A stretch of 64,000 nt of DNA from Bacteroidales bacterium (GTDB lineage: Bacteria; Bacteroidota; Bacteroidia; Bacteroidales; F082). The stretch lies in NCBI GenBank assembly GCA_017530365.1, contig JAFXMK010000006.1, forward strand, positions 1 to 64,000. Direction: 5' to 3'. Positions 24,164-32,788 of the stretch are shown one piece after another. The position numbers and the translations under genes were made by a program. The notes beneath the pieces are model-generated. The model was not told where the DNA came from. It worked only from the letters and a program-made list of their open reading frames with translations, and made no database searches. The first letter of the stretch is position 1, and each line of letters starts with the position of its first letter.

Positions 24164-26251
24164 TTATTTCTTCGGCGTGGAACGCACTGGACGGACGGAA
24201 AAACCACCGCAGCGGTCAACGTCATAAAAGACATTATATTCGGTAGCACAATTGAAAACAAACACCCACGGGTGGCCTGCGCCACTATCATTGAGTGTTT
24301 TCGACCAGTAGGCACCCTCGACGGAAGGCCCAGGGAATTCATCATCCATGCTATTGGTAGCAGGCAAAAAGAGGCTGTTGCCATTTGCGGCAGCAAACAG
24401 GATGCCTAGATTAGAATCTTGCGATTTCACCCAAGTCATGGTGGTATGCTCCCTCAACTCCTTCCACTGTTTGGCAGTCGGCATACACCATCCTCTTCCC
24501 CAGTTTGCCGTGGCGGCATCATCCTCGGGCAACAACACAGTCAAAGAATCGACAAAGCCGTTGTAGCCGCCGGTAGCATCGAGGCAGTATTTAATAAAAG
24601 AGTTATGCTCCCCTCTGCAATAGTTATAGTTGTACCATTCGTATGCATCTTTCGGAGCAATCTCGCCCCACGCAACTTTGACGCCATGCTCTTCCGGAGT
24701 AGTTGCCCCCACGTTGCAGGTGGCCCATAGCGTACCGCTTGGCAATCCAAGGTCAACATACTCGTGCTTGTCATCAGCAGCATATTGCACAGGACGGATG
24801 AGCAAGCCATTTTGGCGTGCACTAACGAACAGTTTGCTGTCGTATGAATCCATTCGGAATGAATGTGCATCCTCCGAATGACGCTGGTTAAATGAATTCG
24901 ACCAGTATTCGCCATAAACCCCATGATAGCCTGATTTACTACGTTCGACATCATGACGGATGCCACCAGCGGGCAAAAAGATACTGTTGCCGTTCGGTGC
25001 CGTGAAGAGCTGTCCCTCCACCCCGTTCTGTGTCGTCCAAGCGCTCGTAGTGTTTTGGTACAACTCCATCCATTGCCCATCGTTAGGGACACTCCACTCG
25101 CTGCCCCAATTGACCTTGGCGGCATCGTCATCCTTCTGCAAGATGTACAGCCCATCGGTAAAGCCGTTGTAGCCATAGCTTGTGTCGTTGCAGTACTTGG
25201 TAAGCTCATTGTTCTCGAAATGGCAGTATTTGTAGTTATCCCAGCGGAAGATGTACTTTGACTCCGTCTCGCCCCAAGCGAAGAAGTCGCCATAGCTCTC
25301 AGGGCTATCGGCGCCTATATTGCAATCCGCCCACAGCGTACCGCTTGGCAAGCCGAGATCCACAAAAGTGTGAGCCTGTGAATGCCCTTCCCCATCAGCT
25401 TTTACAGCTTTTTTGATTGAGCAAACCGGTCTAACCGGGAAACCGCACCAACGGTCGCCACCGCGCACATCTCGGTTGCCAAAAGAATAGATATACAAGT
25501 GCCACGCACTAAACGGCGAACTGACATACAGTGACTTGGACCAGTAACGTCCAAGGTTTTCGTGGCGAAGACTGGCCTCTTCCTCTTCAAAAAGGCCCTC
25601 GTCATCATGTTCGCCTGCAACGGGCAGGAAGAGCGTATTGCCGTTAGGAGCAGTGAAAAGAAGCCCTGTCACATCGTTTTGCGTGACCAATTTGTTCGGA
25701 ATGCAGTTATAGAGTTCCGCCCATTGTTCGTTGGTAGGCATGCACCAACCCTTTCCCCAATTGACGGTGGCCGCATCGTCGTTTGGTTGCAAGACGGTTA
25801 GATCATCCATAAAGCCATTGTATCCAAACTTCGGAACGAGGCAGTATTTCGTGAAGATGGGATAGAGATATCTTGCTGGTGGACCCGGTTCATCTTCGTC
25901 GTTTTCTTCTTCTATCGAAGCAGCCAGACGATCATCTATTGTGCTGTATTTGTAGGTATCAAGGCTATAGATGGTTTTCGGTTCCGTCTCGCCCCAGGCA
26001 AAATAGTCGCCATAGCCTTCCGGTGCATCCGCTCCCACGTTGCAGGTGGCCCACAAAGTGCCGCTCGGCAGCCCCAAGTCCACGAATTCGTGGCCATCCA
26101 CGGAAGTCCCATTATCAACCTCCTGAGTCACTTCCGGTTTGTCTTGTTGGACTTCACCGTTGTTATTGTTTTTAGGACCATCGCATCCCGCAACGAGAAA
26201 TATCACCATCAATAGCTTTACGGCTGCTAAAGCCTTCACGATCCTTTGCAT
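24164..26251 (-). CDS. Lipoprotein with three FISUMP domains
   Basis: A 695-residue predicted lipoprotein: signal MQRIVKALAAVKLLMVIFLVAGC with lipobox VAGC. Three tandem copies of the FISUMP domain (Fibrobacter succinogenes major paralogous domain) follow, each opening with a form of FVDLGLPSGTLWATCNVGA, with WGKGWCMPTNEQW-like centres and ending in FPVRPV-like strands. FISUMP proteins are surface or secreted proteins of gut bacteria; their ligand is unknown. The ATG at 26251 was chosen over an upstream start since it begins directly with the signal peptide. A TATCTTTG box precedes it. The tandem copies suggest recent internal duplication. Confidence 0.87.
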   Translation of the reverse strand: MQRIVKALAAVKLLMVIFLVAGCDGPKNNNNGEVQQDKPEVTQEVDNGTSVDGHEFVDLGLPSGTLWATCNVGADAPEGYGDYFAWGETEPKTIYSLDTYKYSTIDDRLAASIEEENDEDEPGPPARYLYPIFTKYCLVPKFGYNGFMDDLTVLQPNDDAATVNWGKGWCMPTNEQWAELYNCIPNKLVTQNDVTGLLFTAPNGNTLFLPVAGEHDDEGLFEEEEASLRHENLGRYWSKSLYVSSPFSAWHLYIYSFGNRDVRGGDRWCGFPVRPVCSIKKAVKADGEGHSQAHTFVDLGLPSGTLWADCNIGADSPESYGDFFAWGETESKYIFRWDNYKYCHFENNELTKYCNDTSYGYNGFTDGLYILQKDDDAAKVNWGSEWSVPNDGQWMELYQNTTSAWTTQNGVEGQLFTAPNGNSIFLPAGGIRHDVERSKSGYHGVYGEYWSNSFNQRHSEDAHSFRMDSYDSKLFVSARQNGLLIRPVQYAADDKHEYVDLGLPSGTLWATCNVGATTPEEHGVKVAWGEIAPKDAYEWYNYNYCRGEHNSFIKYCLDATGGYNGFVDSLTVLLPEDDAATANWGRGWCMPTAKQWKELREHTTMTWVKSQDSNLGILFAAANGNSLFLPATNSMDDEFPGPSVEGAYWSKTLNDSGAGHPWVFVFNCATEYNVFYDVDRCGGFSVRPVRSTPKK

Positions 26252-26275
26252 TGTAAAGAGTTTTATTTGACAAGG

Positions 26276-26283
26276 CAAAGATA
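26276..26283 (-). promoter_or_regulatory. -7 box of the FISUMP lipoprotein gene
   Basis: TATCTTTG on the minus strand, 24 bp before the chosen ATG at 26251. The box also supports that start over the one at 26278, which would overlap it. Confidence 0.6.
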
Positions 26284-26326
26284 GAATAAAAGCAGAAAGA
26301 AAACAAAACGTTTTCTCATTACTCTT

Positions 26327-26509
26327 TCAAACAATGATTCCATCACATCTTACACCAAGTTTAGGGAACTGGGAGAGATGATTGATGCGTTCCATCACCT
26401 CATTATATAATCTTTTTGAGGCGTCCCAACCAAACTCATAAAATACATAATCAATCTCACCTTCCAAATCAATACTGGCTAAAGGATGCCAAACAACCTC
26501 AAAAGCCAT
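26327..26509 (-). pseudogene. Truncated ParE/RelE-type toxin remnant
   Basis: A 60-residue product, MAFEVVWHPLASIDLEGEIDY followed by a stretch ending INHLSQFPKLG, matches the first two thirds of ParE/RelE toxins (about 95-100 residues). It stops after GVRCDGIIV, so the C-terminal strands that bear key residues in this superfamily are missing. No continuation is seen in the other frames downstream. The ATG at 26509 overlaps the end of the antitoxin gene by 11 bp, the normal antitoxin-toxin arrangement. It is AT-rich compared with its neighbours. Probably inactive, though an unusual short form is possible. Confidence 0.65.
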
Positions 26510-26858
26510 AACGATTCTGGATTTCAGCAAAGACTTGTTCGTTTGAAATAGCCTTTACTTCGCCAGTCTCTAATTGACGAATGCGTTCGCAAATGATATC
26601 TTTTAACTTTTCGCCTTCTTGATCATCAATAATCGGATTAAAATAATCCTTCTCTCCCCAATAGATCCTCCCCAACGAGTCTTTGGCTGCAATAATGGTG
26701 CCCCTATAGGGGTTGTTTTCAACCTCAACTATTTCACCCATCACCCAATCGCTCAAATGGGTGAGATAAGGACTAATGTTCACTCTTTGTCCAATTTCCA
26801 TAAGCCATTTGCTTTTCGCAAAAATAAGCAGTTTTTCCATTCTTTGTGTCATTTTCAT
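26499..26858 (-). CDS. Putative antitoxin partner of the ParE/RelE-like gene
   Basis: A 119-residue protein starting MKMTQRMEKLLIFAK. The middle segment, beginning GQRVNISPYLTHLSDWVMG and running through VENNPYRGTIIAAKD, looks like a small SH3-like barrel domain. The C-terminus ISNEQVFAEIQNRYGF resembles the end of prevent-host-death and addiction-module antitoxins that wrap around RelE/ParE toxins. Position and overlap with the toxin-like gene support the call. The start at 26858 fits a -7 box at 26882-26889. The extra N-terminal domain instead of a plain DNA-binding fold is unusual. Low GC suggests transfer. Confidence 0.6.
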   Translation of the reverse strand: MKMTQRMEKLLIFAKSKWLMEIGQRVNISPYLTHLSDWVMGEIVEVENNPYRGTIIAAKDSLGRIYWGEKDYFNPIIDDQEGEKLKDIICERIRQLETGEVKAISNEQVFAEIQNRYGF

Positions 26859-26881
26859 TCGTTTTTTTATCGTTAACAATG

Positions 26882-26889
26882 CAAAGATA
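26882..26889 (-). promoter_or_regulatory. -7 box of the toxin-antitoxin operon
   Basis: TATCTTTG on the minus strand, 23 bp before the ATG at 26858. Confidence 0.6.
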
Positions 26890-26983
26890 ACAATAATATT
26901 TTAAATATTTTATTAATTTCAATTAATTTATTTCTATAGTTTTTATTTTTTTAGGAACCAAGCGTTTGTTACACAATATTTCC

Positions 26984-26991
26984 TAATTTTG
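26984..26991 (+). promoter_or_regulatory. -7 box of the S9 peptidase gene
   Basis: TAATTTTG, 25 bp before the ATG at 27017. A TTTG at 26965-26968 is only 15 bp upstream, so the -33 match is weak. Confidence 0.55.
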
Positions 26992-27016
26992 ACCCAAATT
27001 CCAAAATCAATTACAA

Positions 27017-29116
27017 ATGAGAAAAAACAAAATCCTCCTGTTAGCCATGATCACTTGTGCAATTGTATCGTGCAACACACAAAAACCTGAAACCGAGCCG
27101 AAAGGCAAAGACAAAATCGGACCAACGGAATTGACCCTCCAATCCGACATCATGACACCCGAAGTCCTTTGGGCCATGGGCCGCATCGGCGAATACAGCC
27201 TCTCGCCCGACCATTCGCAAATCGTCTATAACGTCACCTACTACAGCGTGCCCGAGAACCGCAGCGGCTCCACCTTGTATATTATGAACGCCGACGGCAC
27301 CAACAACCGCGTGCTTTCTGATGCCAACGTAAGTGAATACAGCCCGCAATGGCGCCCCGATGGCAAGAAGATTGGTTTCCTCGCCCCCAACGACGACGGT
27401 GTGATGCAACTCTGGGAGATCAATCCCGACGGCACAGGCCGCCAGTGCGTCTCCAACGAGGCTGACGACATCAACGGCTTCCTCTATTCGCCCGACTGCG
27501 CCCAGGTGCTCTTTACCAAGGAAGTGAAGCTGAAAGAGACCGTGGCCGACATCTATCCCGACCTCGACAAGTCCTCCGGACGCATCAACAACGACCTGAT
27601 GTACCGCCATTGGGACCAATGGGTCGATACCTACGGACATATCTTCGTGGGTAACTTCAGCAACGGCAAGATCGAAGCTTCGTTTGACGCCATGGCAGGC
27701 GAGCAATGGGAAGCACCCGTGCGTCCCTTCGGCGGCATGGAGCAGGTGCAGTGGCTGCCCGACGGCAAGAGCTTCGTCTATTGCTGCCGCAAGAAGGTTG
27801 GCAAGGACTACGCCCTCTCCACTAATACCGACATCTACCAATACATCATCCAAAGCGGCGAATGCAAGAACCTCACAGAGGGCATGATGGGCTACGACCT
27901 CAACCCCGTCATCTCGCCCGACGGTAAATACATGGCTTGGGAGAGCCAGGAACGCGACGGCTATGAATCCGACAAGCAACGTCTCTTTGTGATGAACCTC
28001 GAGACCGGCGAGAAGACCGACTACTCGGCCGCCTTCGACCAGTGCTGCACGGGCTTCAGCTGGGCCGACGACAGCAAGACCTTATATTTCATCAGCGATG
28101 CCTACGCCACCGATCAACTCTACGCCCTCAACCTTGAGAACGGCGAGATCAAGAAGCTGACGGAAGGCCAACATAATTATGTATCAGTGCAATTCAATGG
28201 CGACAAGCTGATCGCCGGTCGTCAGTCAATGAGTCACCCGACGGAGCTCTTCAGCGTTGACCCTGCCACGGGCGAAGCCTCGCAGATCACCACCGTCAAC
28301 GATAAGATTTTTGCCCAACTCACCATGGGCAAGGTGGAAGAGCGCTGGATCAAGACCACCGACGGCAAAGACATGCTCACATGGGTGATCTATCCACCTC
28401 ATTTCGATCCCAACAAGCAATACCCTGCCCTGCTCTACTGCGAAGGCGGACCGCAGAGCACCGTGAGCCAGTTTTGGAGCTACCGCTGGAACTTCCAGAT
28501 GATGGCCGCCAACGACTACATCATCGTCGCCCCCAACCGTCGCGGCCTGCCCGGCTTCGGTCAGGAATGGCTTGAAGAAATCAGCGGCGACTACGGCGGG
28601 CAGTGCATGAAGGACTACCTCAGTGCCATCGATGAAGTCAGCAAGGAGTCATACATCGATGAGAACCGCCTCGGCGCCGTAGGTGCCAGCTTCGGTGGCT
28701 TCAGCGTCTATTGGCTCGCTGGTCACCACGACGGTCGTTTCAAGGCTTTGATCGCTCACGACGGCATGTTCAACTTAGAGGCACAGTACCTCGAGACCGA
28801 AGAGATGTGGTTCGTCAACTGGGACCTCGGCGGCCCCTTCTGGGATTGGAACAACCCCACCGTACGCAAGACCTACGCCAACTCACCCCACCTCTTCGTC
28901 GATAAATGGACGGCCCCTATCCTCGTCATCCACGGCGGCCTCGACTACCGCATCTGCTTCACGCAGGGCATGCAGGCCTACAACGCAGCCATCCTTCGTG
29001 GCCTCGATGCCGAATTCCTCTATTTCCCCGACGAGAACCACTGGGTGCTGAAACCCCAGAACGGCGTTCTCTGGCAGAGACGTTTCTATAATTGGTTAGA
29101 CAAATATTTGAAATAA
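27017..29116 (+). CDS. dpp5: S9 family peptidase, dipeptidyl-peptidase 5-like lipoprotein
   Basis: A 699-residue prolyl oligopeptidase-family serine peptidase. It has a lipoprotein signal with lipobox IVSC, a seven-bladed beta-propeller with WRPDGKKIGFLAPN-type blades (about 45-430) and a C-terminal alpha/beta hydrolase. The catalytic Ser is in GAVGASFGGFSVYWLAG (about 558), with Asp in HGGLDYRI and His in PDENHWVLKPQN. The whole length closely recalls Porphyromonas gingivalis DPP5, which releases dipeptides in the periplasm for uptake as energy source. It is first in a run of three plus-strand genes, followed by two secreted proteins. The substrate preference of DPP5 (hydrophobic/Ala at P1) is transferred by family only. 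Confidence 0.9.
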   Translation: MRKNKILLLAMITCAIVSCNTQKPETEPKGKDKIGPTELTLQSDIMTPEVLWAMGRIGEYSLSPDHSQIVYNVTYYSVPENRSGSTLYIMNADGTNNRVLSDANVSEYSPQWRPDGKKIGFLAPNDDGVMQLWEINPDGTGRQCVSNEADDINGFLYSPDCAQVLFTKEVKLKETVADIYPDLDKSSGRINNDLMYRHWDQWVDTYGHIFVGNFSNGKIEASFDAMAGEQWEAPVRPFGGMEQVQWLPDGKSFVYCCRKKVGKDYALSTNTDIYQYIIQSGECKNLTEGMMGYDLNPVISPDGKYMAWESQERDGYESDKQRLFVMNLETGEKTDYSAAFDQCCTGFSWADDSKTLYFISDAYATDQLYALNLENGEIKKLTEGQHNYVSVQFNGDKLIAGRQSMSHPTELFSVDPATGEASQITTVNDKIFAQLTMGKVEERWIKTTDGKDMLTWVIYPPHFDPNKQYPALLYCEGGPQSTVSQFWSYRWNFQMMAANDYIIVAPNRRGLPGFGQEWLEEISGDYGGQCMKDYLSAIDEVSKESYIDENRLGAVGASFGGFSVYWLAGHHDGRFKALIAHDGMFNLEAQYLETEEMWFVNWDLGGPFWDWNNPTVRKTYANSPHLFVDKWTAPILVIHGGLDYRICFTQGMQAYNAAILRGLDAEFLYFPDENHWVLKPQNGVLWQRRFYNWLDKYLK

Positions 29117-29134
29117 TAACAAAAACCACATAAC

Positions 29135-30559
29135 ATGAAAAAAAAGCATTTACTACTAACGATACTGACCACAATTTGCCTGGCTTCGATTGCGCAGCAG
29201 CCACCCATCTCGCACTTGGAGATAAACAATGTGCGACCCACCATCCTTGGTAATGGGAGTTGCTTTGTGCCACAACAGACATTGCACGACGAGAACGGGA
29301 ATGAACTCCCTCCCACCTGTACAACTTGGGAAGTACCAGTAAGCAGCGAGAAACAAACCATTTTCCAACATTCGCTTTGGTTTGGCGGATTGGATGCCGA
29401 TGAAACGTTACACCTTGCAGCACTCAGGTATGGACAGGGATATGATTTATATGGAGGACAAGATTATTGGTCGGGACCGCTGAAGCCAAACGATGGCTCC
29501 ATTGACCAAATGATCTCAATGAAATACCATCACATCTGGAATCTTAGCCGTGCCGAGATTGAACAATTCATTACCAACCATGGCAATGCCGGTTATCAGA
29601 TACCAGAAGATATCTTGACATGGCCTGCTCATGGAGAAGAAGGTTATGCCCAGAACCTCGCACCATTTGTCGATGTCAACAGCGACGGCCATTATAATCC
29701 TGCCGATGGCGACTACCCTGACATCAAAGGCGACCAGTGTCTGTTCTTCATTTTTAACGACCACAGACCTCATACAGAAACTGCAGGAGCAGCGCTTGAT
29801 TTGGAAGTTCAAGCCATGGTATATGCATTTGACGCCCCCAATGATGAAGCTCTGAGCAACACTGTGTTTGTGAAATACAAATTCTTCAATCGCTCAAACA
29901 ACAACTATTACAACACCTACCTGGGTCTTTGGACTGATTGGGACCTTGGCTACATGTACGACGATTATGTAGGTTGTGACGTACAACGCAATTCCTGTTT
30001 CGCATACAACGGGAATGCTGTTGACGGCAATGGTGAATCTTGGGCTTACGGCGACAATCCACCTGTTCAGGTACTTACCGTGCTGAATGGCCCTGATGGA
30101 TTAGGCATGACTGGATTTTTGTGCCATTACAACGATAACTCCACAATTGGCGATCCTCGGTATGCCATTGACTACTATTATTATCTCCAAAGTATATGGA
30201 GAGATGGCAGCCACCTGCGATACGGAGGCACGGGGTTCTATGATGCGGTAGGTCCCGATTGCAATTACATGTTCCCTGGCAACAGTGACCCAGAAAACAT
30301 AGGCACAGGAGGCATCGCACCTAATGACGGTTACAACACCAATGGGAAGTATTGGACAGAAGAACAATGTGGCAATCCACCCGGAGATCGTCGCGGTTTG
30401 GCCTCTGTCGGTCCTTTCGACTTCCCTGCTGGTAGCATGAAAGAGCTGGATTACGCCTTGATTACGGTTTGGAAAAACAACAGCCACTCTGCCATGGAAC
30501 GCAAAGGCGAGTTCATTGACCACATCAAAGCCTTGTTCAACAACGGATTTGCACATTAA
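29135..30559 (+). CDS. Secreted T9SS-associated protein without sorting domain
   Basis: A 474-residue exported protein with signal peptide LLLTILTTICLASIAQ. It contains a calcium-loop-like motif DVNSDGHYNPADGDYPDIKGDQ and the phrases FFIFNDHRPHTE, VKYKFFNRS and YLGLWTDWDLG, typical of a large Bacteroidetes family of secreted proteins that normally end in a T9SS sorting domain. Here the protein ends at ALFNNGFAH with no sorting domain. The next gene, 30 bp downstream, does carry one. Either the C-terminus was lost or the family member uses another route. Function is unknown. Confidence 0.78.
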   Translation: MKKKHLLLTILTTICLASIAQQPPISHLEINNVRPTILGNGSCFVPQQTLHDENGNELPPTCTTWEVPVSSEKQTIFQHSLWFGGLDADETLHLAALRYGQGYDLYGGQDYWSGPLKPNDGSIDQMISMKYHHIWNLSRAEIEQFITNHGNAGYQIPEDILTWPAHGEEGYAQNLAPFVDVNSDGHYNPADGDYPDIKGDQCLFFIFNDHRPHTETAGAALDLEVQAMVYAFDAPNDEALSNTVFVKYKFFNRSNNNYYNTYLGLWTDWDLGYMYDDYVGCDVQRNSCFAYNGNAVDGNGESWAYGDNPPVQVLTVLNGPDGLGMTGFLCHYNDNSTIGDPRYAIDYYYYLQSIWRDGSHLRYGGTGFYDAVGPDCNYMFPGNSDPENIGTGGIAPNDGYNTNGKYWTEEQCGNPPGDRRGLASVGPFDFPAGSMKELDYALITVWKNNSHSAMERKGEFIDHIKALFNNGFAH

Positions 30560-30589
30560 TAGATTATCCAACCTCTTAATAATGACAAT

Positions 30590-31948
30590 ATGAAAAAGAT
30601 ATATATCATGTTAATGCTCGTATTTACGGGCACACTGGCACTAGCTCAAACCAGCGTTTGGCATGGAAACAGACAAATTTGGACCCAGGGCCAAGGTACC
30701 GAAAGCAGCCCATATCTGATTGAATCTGCTGACAATTTGGCCTATTTGGCCTACGTGGTCAACAAAGGCTATGATACCCAAGACCTTTATTTCCTCCTCA
30801 CCACCGATATTGACCTGAATGGCAGCGAAGACCTGCAATGGGTGCCTATTGGCCTGGGCAACAAGTGGTTTAATGAAGACGGCTGCGATAGAGGTTTTCC
30901 TAATGGAAACGGTGTTACTGCAAATGCCTATTTCCGCGGCCACTTTGATGGCGGAGACCACAGCATTTCCAATATCTACATCAATGGGGACGGGATTGGT
31001 GGATTGTTTGGATATGTAGCAGGTAGCAACAACGACAGTTTTGCAGTTATCGAGAACGTGTTTGTAACAAGCGGATATATTAAGGGAAACGATTGCGCAG
31101 GCATTGTTGCAAATGCACAAAACACATTGGTTTCCCGTTGCTGGAATGGAGCCGCTGTTGAAGGTTCTTCTGTTGGTGGAATTGTTGGAACCAGAGCAGG
31201 CAAAGTATACAATTGCTATAATGTTGGCAATCTCTCGGGCAAAAATGTCGGAGGTATAGTAGGAGGAAACCAACCAGTATTAGAAATAGTCGAATGCTAT
31301 AACAAAGGAGAAATTACGGCTACGGGTTTTGGCGGAGGAATCACTAGTTTTGCAAGAGGAACCATCATCAACAATTGCTATAATACCGGCAATGTCTCGT
31401 GTATTACAGAGGACAACATGATTGCAACTGGTGGTCTAGTAGGAGCCGTTCAGCTAAGATGTACAATTACCAATTGTTATAATGTCGGTGATGTTTCAAG
31501 CGTCCACAATATGGGTTGTTTGATAGGCATGCCTAGCAGTAATAATACTGTTGAAAACAGCTATTACCTTAGCACCTGCACCGAAAGCGAGTATGGCGAG
31601 CCAAAAGACCCAGACTATATGCGAAGCCAAGAGCTCGTGGATGCTTTGAACGGTCCCGGGCGTGATCAAATATGGGCTATGGATGAAGGTAACACTAACG
31701 AAGGCTTCCCCGTTCTGACCAAAAACAATCTTGCCGTGGAAGAAGCTTCAAAAGCCACTTTCATCGTCTATCCCAACCCCGCCCAAGGCCGCTTCACCAT
31801 TGAAGGCGCTGGCACCTTGTGCATCGCCAATGTTTTGGGTCAAAAGATTATGTCTAAGGAAATCAATGGCATGGAAACCATTGCATTGTCTAAAGGCATG
31901 TATTTTGTCACCCTTAACGGAAAAACGCAGAAGATCGTCGTGGAATAA
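30590..31948 (+). CDS. GLUG-repeat protein with T9SS type A sorting domain
   Basis: A 452-residue secreted protein. After the signal peptide MKKIYIMLMLVFTGTLALAQ comes a right-handed beta-helix-like region with many GLUG-type repeats (GGLFGYVAG, GGIVGTRAG, GGIVGGNQP, GGLVGAVQL, and NCYN-VG phrases). The C-terminal ~75 residues are a T9SS sorting domain (VYPNPAQGRFTIEG and GMYFVTL). GLUG repeats occur in adhesins and surface proteins; no enzyme motif is seen. It follows the previous secreted gene in the same direction and is probably cotranscribed. Confidence 0.9.
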   Translation: MKKIYIMLMLVFTGTLALAQTSVWHGNRQIWTQGQGTESSPYLIESADNLAYLAYVVNKGYDTQDLYFLLTTDIDLNGSEDLQWVPIGLGNKWFNEDGCDRGFPNGNGVTANAYFRGHFDGGDHSISNIYINGDGIGGLFGYVAGSNNDSFAVIENVFVTSGYIKGNDCAGIVANAQNTLVSRCWNGAAVEGSSVGGIVGTRAGKVYNCYNVGNLSGKNVGGIVGGNQPVLEIVECYNKGEITATGFGGGITSFARGTIINNCYNTGNVSCITEDNMIATGGLVGAVQLRCTITNCYNVGDVSSVHNMGCLIGMPSSNNTVENSYYLSTCTESEYGEPKDPDYMRSQELVDALNGPGRDQIWAMDEGNTNEGFPVLTKNNLAVEEASKATFIVYPNPAQGRFTIEGAGTLCIANVLGQKIMSKEINGMETIALSKGMYFVTLNGKTQKIVVE

Positions 31949-31951
31949 GGA

Positions 31952-32698
31952 CTACCCCATTCTCTGCCTCACCACCTCAAAACAAACAATCCCCGTCGCC
32001 ACGGAAACGTTGAGCGAATCAATGTCACCCGGCATGGGGATCATCAGGTGGGCGTCAAGGCGCTTGAGGTAAGCAGGACTGATGCCGTCCTCTTCGGAAC
32101 CCATCATCACACAAAGAGGGCCTGTGAGATCCGATTTCCACAGGCTCTCTTTGGCTTTCTCGGTGAAGCCCACCACTCGCAAGCCACTGGCCTGAAGGAA
32201 ATCGATGGCGTCCTTCATGTTTTCGACACGGCACACATTGATCAGGGATAAGGCGCCGGCAGATGTCTTCATCGCATCGCCGTTGATCAAGGCCGAGCCT
32301 TTGGAAGGGATGACGATGGCATCCACGCCGGCGGCGTATGCCGTACGGGCAATGGCACCGAAGTTGCGCACGTCGGTCACACGATCGAGCATCAACACAA
32401 GGGGATCCTTGCCCTCCTCAAAAACGGCAGGAATCACCTTCTCCAACGGCTGGTATTCAATCGGACAGATGAACGCGATGACGCCTTGGTGATTCTTGCG
32501 TGTCAAACGGTTCATCTTCTCAATGGGCACATACTGCACGGGAACGCCGTTCTTGCGACAAGTGTTCGCTATTTCCGTGATCTCCATCGAACGGGCACCA
32601 GCCTGGATGAAAACCTTCTCTATCTCTTTCTGTGAACGAATCAGCTCCAGCACGGGATGTACCCCGAAGATCATGTTGTTTTTCTCATTGATTTCCAT
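31952..32698 (-). CDS. rlmB: 23S rRNA (guanosine-2'-O-)-methyltransferase RlmB (SpoU family)
   Basis: A 248-residue SPOUT-class methyltransferase. The N-terminal L30e-like RNA-binding domain (IFGVHPVLELI) is followed by the knotted catalytic domain with motif 1 DRVTDVRNFGAIARTAYAAG (catalytic Arg), motif 2 VMMGSEEDGIS and motif 3 DSLNVSVATGI. The family methylates the 2'-O of G2251 in 23S rRNA with S-adenosylmethionine; other SpoU targets are possible. It is a single gene, convergent with the GLUG protein gene (3 bp apart), with a TACTTTTG box 16 bp before its start. Confidence 0.93.
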   Translation of the reverse strand: MEINEKNNMIFGVHPVLELIRSQKEIEKVFIQAGARSMEITEIANTCRKNGVPVQYVPIEKMNRLTRKNHQGVIAFICPIEYQPLEKVIPAVFEEGKDPLVLMLDRVTDVRNFGAIARTAYAAGVDAIVIPSKGSALINGDAMKTSAGALSLINVCRVENMKDAIDFLQASGLRVVGFTEKAKESLWKSDLTGPLCVMMGSEEDGISPAYLKRLDAHLMIPMPGDIDSLNVSVATGIVCFEVVRQRMG

Positions 32699-32714
32699 AA
32701 TCGCGGATTTTTTG

Positions 32715-32722
32715 CAAAAGTA
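32715..32722 (-). promoter_or_regulatory. -7 box of rlmB
   Basis: TACTTTTG on the minus strand, 16 bp before the ATG. Confidence 0.6.
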
Positions 32723-32788
32723 AAAATAAAAAATAGTATATTAGCATCGAGAAATCATATTCCGAGTATTTAATACAACCGTTTGATT

